Shown: positions 8,001 to 16,331 of the stretch, piece by piece
Layout: each line of letters starts with the position of its first letter
Position numbering within the stretch: the first letter of the stretch is position 1
NCBI RefSeq assembly: GCF_000718025.1
Contig: NZ_JODS01000039.1
Span: 7,235-71,234, forward strand
Length of the DNA: 64,000 nucleotides
DNA from: Kitasatospora purpeofusca
GTDB taxonomy: Bacteria; Actinomycetota; Actinomycetes; Streptomycetales; Streptomycetaceae
Direction: 5' to 3'
Notes under the pieces: model-generated
What the model was told of the DNA's origin: nothing
Databases searched by the model: none
Seen by the model: only the letters and a program-made list of their open reading frames with translations
Program-made: the position numbers and the translations under genes

Positions 8001-9570
8001 GCACGGAAGTCTCGCACGGCCGGACTCGGTCGGGCGCGGCCCCCTTGTCGGCCTGACGGTCGGTCGCGGTGGGACCGGTGGGGACCGGGGTGGATGCGGC
8101 AGCCATGGCAGGCCCTTCTTCTGACGCGGGGTACGGTCGATCACGACTACGAGCATCGCCGCTCACCGAGCCGTTGCCATCTGCCGATCGGCATACTTCT
8201 GCGGCCGATTTCGCTCCGCACCCCTGCCGTTCGGCCTGGTGGACCGGCAGTTCGCAGCTCGTCCGCCAGCCCGTCGGACGCAGCGGCGCGGGCTCCAGCG
8301 GTCCTGCCTCCAGCGTTCCGCCGTGGCGGGCGAGGCGTTCGGCGAGCGCCGGCAGACCGGTCCCGCCGTTGTCCCGGAGGCGGCGCAGCCCACGGATGCC
8401 GCCCGGCACCCTGCCGTCGTTGCTCACCGACACCCGTACCACCGCGACCGTTCCGTCCGCGGCCGCACGGGCCTCCACCCGGACCAACGCCTCCGCGGCA
8501 CCCGGAGCGTGCCTTCGCACATTCGTCAGCGCCTCCAGCACGACCGCGTACGCGGCGCCCTCCGCCTCCGCAGACAGCAGCCCCGTGACCTCCCGCGCCG
8601 CCTCGAGCCGGGCCCGGGTGGGACCGGTCCGGTCGAAACGGCCCACCAGCTCCGGCAGATCGGCCAGCCCGTACACCCGGGTCGCGCCGGTCGCGCCTGG
8701 CGGGTCTGCCCCGCCGTCCCCGCCGCCGTCCCCACTGCCCTCGCCGCCTTCGTGCGGTTCCCGCAGCGCCCCCACCATCGCGTCCATCGAGTCCAGCGCG
8801 CGCAGCCCCGCCTCCTCCAGCCGTCGCAGCAGCGCCGACGTCTCCTCCGCTCCATGATCGCCCGGCAGTTGACCGGCCTGGGCCTCCAGCACGATGCCGG
8901 TGATCTCGTGCGCCACGAAGTCGTGCAACCCACGCGCCACCTCCAGACGCTGTTCGCGCCGCGCCTTCGCCACCGCGCGCTCGCGCCGCGCGTCCAGCAC
9001 TCGCAGATACACACTCGCGCCGACCACAGCCGCCAGCGGCACCCCCGAGGTCAGGACGGCCAGCACGGAGGCGGTCCCACCACCGTTCGGGGTCCGGACG
9101 GTGAAACGCAGGGGCACAGCCACCACCGCCGTGGCCACCAGGGCACCCACCGGCCCGGCCCACCGCCCCCGGGCCCGCCGGACCACCCGGCCCGCCAACA
9201 TCAGCAGGGCCGCCCACTCGAACGGCAGCCAGAAGGCCGGCAGTCGGTACGGGCCGGGGTAGACCAGGTCGAGCAGCAGCGAGGCCGCGGCCATCCAGCC
9301 CACCGCACCGGCGAGCGTCACCCGCCCTCGCGGCCACGGCACCGCGGCCACCAACACCGCCACCGCGGCCATGGCGGCCAACAGAAGCGCGGCGGCACGC
9401 TGGCCCGGATGCGCCAGCAGGACGGGCGCGAGCACGAACAGCGCGGCCACCACCCCCACCGGCCCTCGGAGCGCCGTGCGACGACTCGCACCGCGGCGGG
9501 ACGCGGGAACGGCTCTGGCGGGAGCGGTGGACCGGCCGTGGGCCGCGTCCACCGAGGAATCGGCGGGCAT
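7885..9570 (-). CDS. NarL-type sensor histidine kinase (HisKA_3), with abnormal 3' extension
   Basis: Membrane sensor kinase of 561 residues from the ATG at 9570. Five or so hydrophobic helices occupy about residues 35-190. The HisKA_3 phosphoacceptor region is RGLHDFVAHEITGIVLEAQ; the HATPase part has VVLEALTNVRRHAPG (N-box) and the G-box region NDGR...GGTGLPALAERL. The recognisable kinase ends near 8250. The ORF then continues about 120 codons without a stop through lower-GC sequence and into the response-regulator gene, in a different frame, to 7885. That tail looks unlike kinase sequence, so the original stop may have been lost or a frameshift may sit near 8240. A sequencing error is also possible. 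Confidence 0.8.
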   Translation of the reverse strand: MPADSSVDAAHGRSTAPARAVPASRRGASRRTALRGPVGVVAALFVLAPVLLAHPGQRAAALLLAAMAAVAVLVAAVPWPRGRVTLAGAVGWMAAASLLLDLVYPGPYRLPAFWLPFEWAALLMLAGRVVRRARGRWAGPVGALVATAVVAVPLRFTVRTPNGGGTASVLAVLTSGVPLAAVVGASVYLRVLDARRERAVAKARREQRLEVARGLHDFVAHEITGIVLEAQAGQLPGDHGAEETSALLRRLEEAGLRALDSMDAMVGALREPHEGGEGSGDGGGDGGADPPGATGATRVYGLADLPELVGRFDRTGPTRARLEAAREVTGLLSAEAEGAAYAVVLEALTNVRRHAPGAAEALVRVEARAAADGTVAVVRVSVSNDGRVPGGIRGLRRLRDNGGTGLPALAERLARHGGTLEAGPLEPAPLRPTGWRTSCELPVHQAERQGCGAKSAAEVCRSADGNGSVSGDARSRDRPYPASEEGPAMAAASTPVPTGPTATDRQADKGAAPDRVRPCETSVRDESESGSHPYPDRGRPGSRPPERAADPGGPGRHHRGR

Positions 9571-10083
9571 ACGTCCGAGCCTAAGGTCGCGGCTGCCGAC
9601 CGACTGTCGGCCCCGAGCCGGGCCAACTCCTCCCGACGAGAGCCGAATCCACCACAAGCAAGGTCAAACTCGCTCGTCCGAGGGAGGTACGAGCTCCGGA
9701 AAGGGGGGATGTTGGTCCGTGACCGAACAGAGAGCCGGACGGGCTCGAACAGGACTCAGGAGAGGACGCTCCCATGCGCTTCCGCATCATCGCCACGACC
9801 GCCACGGCCACCCCGGCCGACTCCTACGGGCCTTCGGGGTGCCCGTCCGGGACCACCGGGGCGCGGTACCGTTCTTCGGGACCAGCACCGGTACCTCCTC
9901 GGCCGTCGCACCGGACCGAACCGCCGCCGCGCACCGGTGCCACCACCATTCGCTCCAACTCGCCGCACGGATCCGGAGAACCAACCCGATGCCCACCCGC
10001 AACCGTCCGTCCCCCGGCCCCGTGCGGGCACGCCTCGCCCCGTCCCCCGCCGCCGGCCGCACCGCGACGACGGCCTGCCGCCG
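9571..10083. other. 513-base intergenic region with two candidate ORFs
   Basis: The left part should hold the promoter of the minus-strand kinase. At 9764-9774 an AGGAGAGGACGC ribosome-binding site precedes an ATG at 9774 (MRFRIIATTATATPADSYG...), which looks like a true start. Its frame turns into Pro/Arg-rich sequence and runs about 300 bases into the next gene, so any real gene here is short or broken by a frameshift. A second ORF (9989-10087) is listed separately. Confidence 0.35.
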
Positions 10084-10087
10084 ATGA
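9989..10087 (+). CDS. Possible 32-residue leader ORF coupled to the FhuF-like gene
   Basis: An ATG preceded by GGAG at 9-base spacing opens a 32-codon ORF (MPTRNRPSPGPVRARL...) whose TGA overlaps the ATG of the FhuF-like gene (ATGA). The FhuF-like gene itself lacks a convincing ribosome-binding site, so translational coupling through this leader is plausible. The peptide is Pro/Arg-rich and unrecognised, so it could be chance. Confidence 0.3.
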   Translation: MPTRNRPSPGPVRARLAPSPAAGRTATTACRR

Positions 10088-10878
10088 GCGTCGCATCCGG
10101 CCTCGGACGGCTCGCCGGCGTCGGCCCGTACTTCGCGCTGGACACGGCCGAGACACCCGGGCAGGGCCCGCCGCCGGGCTTCCGACCGCTGCGGGAGTTC
10201 TACGCCCCGGGCCAGGGCAGCCTGTTGGCGGGCCGGGTTCGGGAGGTCGGCCGGAGGCTCGGCACGACCGAGGCACGGGTCGCGGCCTCGATCCTGCACC
10301 TGGGCCTGGCCTCCAGGTTCTGCTCGGTGGGCCTCGGCGCCGCCGTGCTGCTCGGCGAAGTGCCCGACCTGACTCCCGATGAAGCGTGGGTCCGCATCCC
10401 CGAACAGGGGCCGATCGACCTCTGGGCGCCCTACCCGCCCACGTCGACGGCAGGGCCCACCTCGGAGGACGCGGGCAGGTCGGCCGATCCGGCTGAGCTC
10501 GCCGACCGGTTCCGCCGGACCGTCGTCGAGGGTCAGCTGACGGAGCTTGCGGCAGCCGTCCGCTCCACGGTCCCGCTCTCCGAGGGGCTGCTGCGGGGGA
10601 ACGCGGCCTCGGCCCTGGCCGGTGCCCTGCGCATGCTGGAGGCCCACATCGCGCAGGCGGCCCGCGACGGAGCCTCCGCGGATCCGGGGCTGGCCCGGCT
10701 CCTGGTCGCCCGCGCGCTCGACCACCCGCCTCTGGCCGGCACCGGAACCCTGACCGTCGGCGGCGCTCGGAGCGGCACCGGGTTCCGACGCACCAGCTGT
10801 TGCCTCTACTACCGGATCGGTCCGCAGGCGGGCGTCTGCGGTGACTGCTGCTTCACCCGTCCACCCCGCCGCCCCTGA
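10084..10878 (+). CDS. (2Fe-2S)-binding protein, FhuF C-terminal domain type
   Basis: A 264-residue protein whose C-terminus carries the cysteine cluster seen in FhuF-type ferric-siderophore reductases: SCCLYYRIGPQAGVCGDCC, i.e. a CC pair, 11 residues, then CxxC. These four cysteines bind a [2Fe-2S] cluster in the family. Residues about 60-90 (RRLGTTEARVAASILHLGLA) and the helical middle fit the FhuF-like fold. The usual role is reductive release of iron from siderophores in the cytoplasm; here no siderophore transport genes are adjacent and I see no iron box. Start chosen at the ATG overlapping the upstream small ORF. Confidence 0.8.
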   Translation: MSVASGLGRLAGVGPYFALDTAETPGQGPPPGFRPLREFYAPGQGSLLAGRVREVGRRLGTTEARVAASILHLGLASRFCSVGLGAAVLLGEVPDLTPDEAWVRIPEQGPIDLWAPYPPTSTAGPTSEDAGRSADPAELADRFRRTVVEGQLTELAAAVRSTVPLSEGLLRGNAASALAGALRMLEAHIAQAARDGASADPGLARLLVARALDHPPLAGTGTLTVGGARSGTGFRRTSCCLYYRIGPQAGVCGDCCFTRPPRRP

Positions 10879-10947
10879 GCAGGAAGGAGCCCACGAGAGG
10901 GCCGCAGGCCCGGCCCGCCCGGCGGCCCCACGCGCAGTCCCGGCGCC

Positions 10948-11928
10948 CTACCGCTCCAGCGTCGCGGCCAGCAGGTTGGGATCGCTCCTCGAGTAGAAGG
11001 CCGCACTCGGCACGTACACCCGGTCGCCCCGGATCCCGACCGAGGTCGGGTTGGAGAGACCGTCCGAGGCGTCGAGAACGGTGTGCCGAGTACCGTCACC
11101 ACGGAGGTAGACGGCCTCGCTGGAGGTGTTGAGCGCCGCGATCAGCTCGTCACCGATCCCGACGAAGGCGAAGTCGTCGAGCCCTGCGAGCCCGTCGGCG
11201 CGGACCTCGACCGGGCCGGCGGAGCCGTCCGGACCGATCGGGATGCGCAGTAGCGAGCCAGTGTCGGTGTTGCCGACCCAGACCGCGCCACGGTGCACCT
11301 TCAGGCCATTGGCACCGAAAGCGACGGTGGGCTTGAGGCGGGCATCGTCGGACCAGACCACCGGAGCGCCGCCGGCCGTCGGCACGACCCGGACCAGGCC
11401 GAGCGCCGAGTCGGCGGAGTACAGCACGCCGGCGCGCTCGTCCAGCGCGAGGCCGTTGGGCAGGCTGTTCGCGGGGAGGGCGGCGATGCGCTCCGGCTCA
11501 CCGCCGGGGCAGAGCCTCCAGATCCCGGTGAGGTCCTCGGTACCGGTGGCATAAGCGAAGTACAGCGTGCCGTCGTGGGCGCGGGCCAGGCCCGAGACGG
11601 CCGCGGCGCCGATGACCGGGGTCGCGGGGTGTGCGGGTACGGGCATGCTGGCAAGGACGGTGAGCCGCCCGGCGCGGTCGAGGTGGACGACCTGGCGGGC
11701 GAAGGAGAGGGTGAGGTCCACGGAGCCGTCGGGTTCGACGGCGATGTTCTCGGGCTGGCGGCCCTGGGACAGATCGAAGTGGGCGACGATCCGGGGCTGC
11801 GAGAGCGGTGGCGCGACGGCGACGGCCGGGGTCGCGGCGAGCAGCGCCAAGGCGATGGCGGTGGCCGGCACCGCTGCCAGCACCCGGTCGGCAAGAGCGC
11901 TACGGGCAGGTCGGAAGGGGCGAGGCAC
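10948..11928 (-). CDS. Secreted NHL/SMP-30-like beta-propeller protein
   Basis: A 326-residue exported protein. The GTG start is preceded by GAGGAG at good spacing. Residues 1-39 form a signal peptide: arginines near the N-terminus, then ATAIALALLAATPAVAVA with an AxA-like cleavage site. The rest contains repeating blades such as QPENIAVEPDGSVDLTLSFA, SGLARAHDGTLYFAYA, NGLALDERAGVLYSAD and NPTSVGIRGDRVYVPSAA, typical of six-bladed NHL/SMP-30-type propellers. No catalytic residues can be assigned. It probably acts outside the membrane as a binding protein or lactonase-like enzyme. Confidence 0.78.
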   Translation of the reverse strand: MPRPFRPARSALADRVLAAVPATAIALALLAATPAVAVAPPLSQPRIVAHFDLSQGRQPENIAVEPDGSVDLTLSFARQVVHLDRAGRLTVLASMPVPAHPATPVIGAAAVSGLARAHDGTLYFAYATGTEDLTGIWRLCPGGEPERIAALPANSLPNGLALDERAGVLYSADSALGLVRVVPTAGGAPVVWSDDARLKPTVAFGANGLKVHRGAVWVGNTDTGSLLRIPIGPDGSAGPVEVRADGLAGLDDFAFVGIGDELIAALNTSSEAVYLRGDGTRHTVLDASDGLSNPTSVGIRGDRVYVPSAAFYSRSDPNLLAATLER

Positions 11929-12081
11929 GGTGGTACTCCTCGGGGACGGCGAACGGACGGGGCGACGTCCCCCGTCGGCAGAGCACGCCCGATCCTGCCA
12001 TCCGGGAGGCAGCGGGCTGTGCCGCCACGCAGATCACCCGATCCACCACGCCGGGGCGGCGGCGCGCGTTCCGCCGGCCGG

Positions 12082-12118
12082 GGCCCGCAACCGGCTTGTC
12101 CAGGGCCGGTCGCGGGCC
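12082..12118 (-). terminator. Hairpin downstream of the YhgE/Pip-like gene
   Basis: Arms 12082-12095 and 12105-12118 pair over 14 bases with one mismatch, loop 9 bases. It lies about 70 bases beyond the minus-strand stop at 12186. No long U tract follows, as is common in streptomycetes. Confidence 0.5.
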
Positions 12119-12185
12119 ACCTGTCCCCACCCGGAGTCGATGCCCCTCGCACCGGGTGAAGTTCTCCCGCCGAGTTGACGGACAA

Positions 12186-13355
12186 TCAGATCGCGACCGC
12201 CGACTCCTCCATCTCCTCCTCGGCACCGGGCCCCTCTCCGGGCGACGAGTCGGCAGCGCGCGCCACACCGGCCGCCCCGGCCGACCCGGCTGAGCCGACC
12301 CACCCGGCCGTACCGCCGCCACCTTCGGCAGCCCCCGCGCCGACCGCACTCGACGCCACGGCCCGGCCGCGCCGTTCGTACCGCGCGGCTCCGACCACGA
12401 GCACACCGGCGGCCGCCAACCACAGCACCAACGTCAGGAGATGACCGCCGAAGCCGGCACCGCCATCGAAGTACAGCAGACTGCGGGCGCCCTCCAGGAA
12501 GCCCGCACCGGCCCAGCAGGAGTGCAGCCCGGCGAAGAAGCCGTTCTGGAGCTCCGGCCGGTACACACCGCCGGAACTGGTGAAGTTCAGCATCACGAAC
12601 AGCACCATCATCGCCAGCGTGGTCCACCGCTTGAGGAAGGTGTGGAGACCGATGCCGATCCCGATCACCCCGGCCGAGTAGAGCCAGCCCAGCGCCCAGA
12701 TCCCGGCCAGGTCGTGGTCCACCACATGGAAGACCGGCCCTGCGGTGAGAATTCCGATCACGCTCACCGCCAAGGACACACCCACCCCGACCAGCACCCG
12801 GATCCGCATGGCCAGCGCCGCACCCGCCGCGCCGATCACCGCGACGCTGCCGTAGGAACCGATGCTGAGCGCGACCAGCAGGAAGAACAGGCCCTGACCG
12901 GTGGGATCGCCCTCGCTCGGGGTGGTGAGGTCCGTGACGGCCAGGGGGACGCCCTGCTGTGCGGTCACGCGCTGGAAGACCTTCTCGGCCGCCATCGCCG
13001 AGGTGTCCGAGTTGGCCTTGGCGACCAGGAGTTCGGGGTGGCTGGCGTCGGGGAGGAAGGCGCCGACCAGGTCCCGGTCCAGCAGTCCCTGTTCGGCGGC
13101 GGCCCGGTCCGGCAGCGTGCTCACGTCCAGCGCGTCTCCCGCCCTGCTCTGCACCGCTCCGGCCAGCGCCCGCGCCTCCGGGGTGACGCCGACAACGGCG
13201 ACCTTCAGATGGTGCGGCTCGGGCTGGTGGAAGGCGCCCTGGTACGCGAGCGCCATGCCGAGGCACATCAGCAGCGGGGTGAGCAGGTGGAACGCCAGGT
13301 GCTTGAGCGAGTGCCCCACGGCGGGCGCTGCGGCTGTGGTCCGGGGTGTGCTCAT
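12186..13355 (-). CDS. YhgE/Pip-like (DUF3533/ABC-2 type) membrane protein
   Basis: A 389-residue membrane protein. One helix near residues 20-42 is followed by an extracytoplasmic domain of about 130 residues, then about five helices (for example LFFLLVALSIGSYGSVAVIG and LAMMVLFVMLNFTSSGGVY), and a Gly/Ala-rich acidic tail. This one-plus-five layout is typical of the YhgE/Pip and DUF3533 families, often linked to export of small peptides or lipids or to drug tolerance. The substrate is unknown. Start at the ATG 13355 with GGAGGA about 12 bases upstream; an in-frame ATG at 13400 is possible. A quasi-palindrome lies upstream. Confidence 0.72.
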   Translation of the reverse strand: MSTPRTTAAAPAVGHSLKHLAFHLLTPLLMCLGMALAYQGAFHQPEPHHLKVAVVGVTPEARALAGAVQSRAGDALDVSTLPDRAAAEQGLLDRDLVGAFLPDASHPELLVAKANSDTSAMAAEKVFQRVTAQQGVPLAVTDLTTPSEGDPTGQGLFFLLVALSIGSYGSVAVIGAAGAALAMRIRVLVGVGVSLAVSVIGILTAGPVFHVVDHDLAGIWALGWLYSAGVIGIGIGLHTFLKRWTTLAMMVLFVMLNFTSSGGVYRPELQNGFFAGLHSCWAGAGFLEGARSLLYFDGGAGFGGHLLTLVLWLAAAGVLVVGAARYERRGRAVASSAVGAGAAEGGGGTAGWVGSAGSAGAAGVARAADSSPGEGPGAEEEMEESAVAI

Positions 13356-13413
13356 GAAGTTCGGTCCGTCCTCCGGCGGTCGCCAGTGAAAGGTGGGCAT
13401 GAAAGATGGTAAA

Positions 13414-13431
13414 TGCAACCATCTGGATGCA
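13414..13431. promoter_or_regulatory. Quasi-palindromic site upstream of the YhgE/Pip-like gene
   Basis: TGCAACCATCTGGATGCA: 8-base arms with one mismatch around TC, in the AT-richer segment 59-76 bases upstream of the gene start. The size and symmetry suit a TetR- or MarR-class repressor, but no such regulator gene is adjacent. Confidence 0.45.
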
Positions 13432-13445
13432 GTGTACAACCACTT

Positions 13446-13471
13446 CGGGGGCGGGCCGAAGCCCGCCCCCG
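13446..13471 (-). terminator. Terminator hairpin after the GH13 gene
   Basis: A perfect 11-bp stem (13446-13456 with 13461-13471) closed by a CGAA tetraloop, about 50 bases beyond the minus-strand stop of the glycosidase gene and before the next promoter. Confidence 0.7.
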
Positions 13472-13518
13472 ATCAGCCCACGCCTCGCAGGGCTGCGGCG
13501 TCGGCAGCGCCGGGACCG

Positions 13519-15180
13519 TCACCCCAGGTCGAAGACCCCGTACGAGAAGCCGTCCGCCCGCAGCTCACCCGCCGCTCCGATCCGCACACCCTGGGCCTCC
13601 AGCGGGGTGACCCCGCCAGCCCGGCCCGCCCTGCCCACCCGGTCGGCCCCACCGGACACGTCGGACGCACCGGACGCACCGACACCGTCCAGCAGCCCGT
13701 CGAGCGGGAGAACCGCCGGTTCCCGCCGCGGGTTGATCACCACCAGGTACCGCCCGGCCCGGGTGTACACCAGCGGGTACCCGGCGTGCCGCACCTCCAG
13801 CGAGCCCCGCGCCCCCAGCCCCGGGTGCTTGCGGCGCAGTGCGATCAGCCGCCGCACGGTGTGCAGCAGCGAGGTCGGGTCGGCCCGTTGGCCGGCGACA
13901 TCCGGCCTGCGCGGGTCCGGATCCACCGGGAGGTAGAGCCGCTCCGCCGGGGCGGCCGAGAAGCCCGCGTTCGGACCGGGTGCCCACTGCATCGGCGTGC
14001 GCGAGCCGGCCCGGTTGTACGTCGGGCCGAGCACGCTGCCCTCGACGTCGGGGAGGTCCGGCACATAGCGCATGCCGATCTCGTCGCCGTAGTACACCGC
14101 GGGCAGGGTGGGCCAGGTCAGCACCAGGGCGAAGGCCGGGGCGAGTTGCTCGGCGGTGCGCGGACCGGTCGCCAGCCGGGAGAAGTCGTGATTGGCGGTG
14201 GGGAGGGCGATGTGCCCGGCGCCCTCGGTCAGTTGGGACGCCGAGCGCCAGGCGTCCAGGAACACCTGGGGCGTGCCGCGCCCCTCGGCCTCGAAGTAGC
14301 ACGGGCCCTGCTTCCAGAACTCCTCCACCGTCCCGGCGTTGTTGTTCCAGAGCGAGCGCAGCGGCAGTCCGTGGTCCGTGCCGCCGAACTGGAGCAGGAA
14401 GTCCGCGTGGAAGCCCGCGGCGACGGCGGCTGCCGGGTCGCCCCATTCGGCGAACAGCGCGGCCTGCGGGTGGTCGCGGTCGAGCCAGTCGCGCAGTTCG
14501 GTCCAGAGCTTGCCCGTCTCGGCGAAGCCCGGGTCGTCCTTGACCAGGGAGGACGCCATGTCGACCCGGAAGCCGGCCAGCCCCAGGTCCAGCCAGTGCG
14601 CCATGATCCCGCGCAACGCGGCGCGGTTGGCCCGGGGGCCCTCGGCGTCGACGGGCTGGCGCCAGGGCTGTTCCGGATCCTCGCGCCCGTAGCCGAAGTT
14701 GAGTGCGGGCTGGCACTCGAAGAAGTTCGGCCGGTACCACCCGGCCCGGCCGCCCGGGGAGGCGACGAAGCCGTCCACCGGCCGGTCGGACCAGATGTAG
14801 CGGTGGTCGGACGGATCCTCGGCCGAGGCCCGGAACCAGGGGTGCTGGTCGGAGGTGTGGCCGGCGACCAGGTCCAGCAGGATCCGGATGCCCTTGCGGC
14901 GCGCCGCCTCGACCAGTGCGGCGAGGTCGTCGGCCGTGCCGTAGCGCGGGGCGGGTGCGAGGTAGTCGGTGACGTCGTAACCCGCGTCACGGAAGGGCGA
15001 GGCGAAGCACGGGTTCAGCCAGACCGTGTCCACGCCCAGCCAGGCGAGGTGGTCGAGGTGCTCGGTGATGCCCGCGAAGTCGCCGATGCCGTCGCCGTCG
15101 GAGTCGGCGAAGGTCTGGGGGTAGATCTGGTACAGCACGGCGTCGGTCAGCCAGTCGGGGCCGGGGCGGGTCGAGGTCAT
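13519..15180 (-). CDS. GH13 alpha-amylase family glycosidase
   Basis: A 553-residue cytoplasmic glycoside hydrolase or transglycosylase. The (beta/alpha)8 barrel begins at once with AVLYQIYPQTFADSDGDGIGD. The conserved GH13 regions are present: GFRVDMASSL (nucleophile Asp), ALFAEWGDP (acid/base Glu) and TANHDFSRL (third catalytic Asp). The C-terminal beta domain follows from about residue 460. No signal peptide is visible, so it probably acts on imported malto-oligosaccharides, trehalose or related sugars; the exact specificity cannot be read. An AGGAGG site supports the ATG at 15180. No sugar ABC transporter is adjacent. Confidence 0.9.
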   Translation of the reverse strand: MTSTRPGPDWLTDAVLYQIYPQTFADSDGDGIGDFAGITEHLDHLAWLGVDTVWLNPCFASPFRDAGYDVTDYLAPAPRYGTADDLAALVEAARRKGIRILLDLVAGHTSDQHPWFRASAEDPSDHRYIWSDRPVDGFVASPGGRAGWYRPNFFECQPALNFGYGREDPEQPWRQPVDAEGPRANRAALRGIMAHWLDLGLAGFRVDMASSLVKDDPGFAETGKLWTELRDWLDRDHPQAALFAEWGDPAAAVAAGFHADFLLQFGGTDHGLPLRSLWNNNAGTVEEFWKQGPCYFEAEGRGTPQVFLDAWRSASQLTEGAGHIALPTANHDFSRLATGPRTAEQLAPAFALVLTWPTLPAVYYGDEIGMRYVPDLPDVEGSVLGPTYNRAGSRTPMQWAPGPNAGFSAAPAERLYLPVDPDPRRPDVAGQRADPTSLLHTVRRLIALRRKHPGLGARGSLEVRHAGYPLVYTRAGRYLVVINPRREPAVLPLDGLLDGVGASGASDVSGGADRVGRAGRAGGVTPLEAQGVRIGAAGELRADGFSYGVFDLG

Positions 15181-15427
15181 GGGTGGGATCCTCCTGCCGG
15201 GTGCCGGGGGGCTACCGATTCTCGTCGAATCCCCGTCGCCCCAACAGTCCGGCTCGGCCACTCCCGGACCGGCGCGGGACTCCTGGAAGGAGCCCCCGCC
15301 CATGCCGCGCGCCCTCCCGAGCCCCTCCCACTCCTTCGCGCCCCACGATCGACGCCCGCCGTGCGGGGCATGCCGCCCCGCAGGGCGTCGCAACATCGGC
15401 CACGGTGCTCGCCCCCGCTCGCCCCCG

Positions 15428-16186
15428 TTACCGGAGCGCGCAGGCCTCCGTGAACGCCCGGGCCCGACGGGTGATCTCCGCCCAGTCCCCGGCCGCGACG
15501 ACCTCCGGCGGCACCACGTCCGTCCCGGCACAGACGGCGAGTGCCCCGTGCGCCAGGAACTCCGCCGCGTTGCCCGCGTTGACACCGCCGGAGGCGACCA
15601 GCGGGACATCGGGGTACGGGCCCCGCAGATCCTTGAAGTAGCCGGGGCCGAACGCCCGGGCCGGGAAGATCTTCACCGCCGCGGCACCGAGATCCACCGC
15701 CTGGGCCACCTCGGTCGCGGTGAGGGCGCCGAGGATCACCGGGACTCCCGCCGCGTGCGCGGCATCCGCCACCTCGGGTCGCAAACCGGGCGTGACCAGG
15801 AAGGACGCCCCGGCAGTGAGCCCCTGCTCGGCCTGCTGGGCGGTGAGCACCGTTCCGACCCCGACCCGGTGGCCGGCCTGTGCCGCCCGGTGCAGGTGGG
15901 TTGTCACATCGGGTGTGGTGAAGGTGAATTCGGTCCAGGTGATTCCGCCCTCGGCGAGCGCGGCGCAGAGTGCGGCGGCGTCCGGTATCCGTGGCGCACG
16001 GACGACCGCGACCACCGGCGAGGCGGCGAGCGCGGCCCGCGCCGCTGCCGCCATGGCGGCAGCGGAGGGCGTGCGGCTCCCGGAGCCCGGGCTCCCGGCA
16101 CTCGGACCCGCCGACTCCCGATCCACGAAACCCTCTTCGACCGGCCTCGGACCGACTGAACTCGAATTCACGGCGTTCGCTTCCAT
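15428..16186 (-). CDS. eda: KDPG/KHG aldolase (2-dehydro-3-deoxy-phosphogluconate / 4-hydroxy-2-oxoglutarate aldolase)
   Basis: Class I aldolase of the KDPG family, cleaving KDPG or 4-hydroxy-2-oxoglutarate to pyruvate plus an aldehyde. The family core starts near residue 45 (RAALAASPVVAVVRAP). Visible motifs are ITWTEFTFTTPD with the catalytic Glu, VGVGTVLTAQQ, and AVKIFPARAFGPGYFKDL, whose first Lys forms the Schiff base. The preceding 40 or so residues are Ser/Gly-rich and not part of the fold, so the true start is uncertain (ATG 16186, GTG 16225 or ATG 16054). A 55-codon Cys/Gly-rich ORF lies in another frame between this gene and the D-aminoacylase gene. Confidence 0.83.
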   Translation of the reverse strand: MEANAVNSSSVGPRPVEEGFVDRESAGPSAGSPGSGSRTPSAAAMAAAARAALAASPVVAVVRAPRIPDAAALCAALAEGGITWTEFTFTTPDVTTHLHRAAQAGHRVGVGTVLTAQQAEQGLTAGASFLVTPGLRPEVADAAHAAGVPVILGALTATEVAQAVDLGAAAVKIFPARAFGPGYFKDLRGPYPDVPLVASGGVNAGNAAEFLAHGALAVCAGTDVVPPEVVAAGDWAEITRRARAFTEACALR

Positions 16187-16331
16187 TCCACTCGGATTCG
16201 CTTGGCACCCTGATTCACCAGGCACCCTGATCTACGGGAACCGGCCCCACCGCCACCGCTCCCACCGACGCCGGCCCCACCGCCACACCTGCACCCGCAC
16301 CCGCCGGGCTCGGCTCCACAGCACGCGGCCG

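Noticed and set aside
7317..8156. Response regulator starting at 8156
   Set aside because: The extra 52 residues are Pro/Arg-rich and precede the receiver domain; the GTG at 8000 fits the family length.
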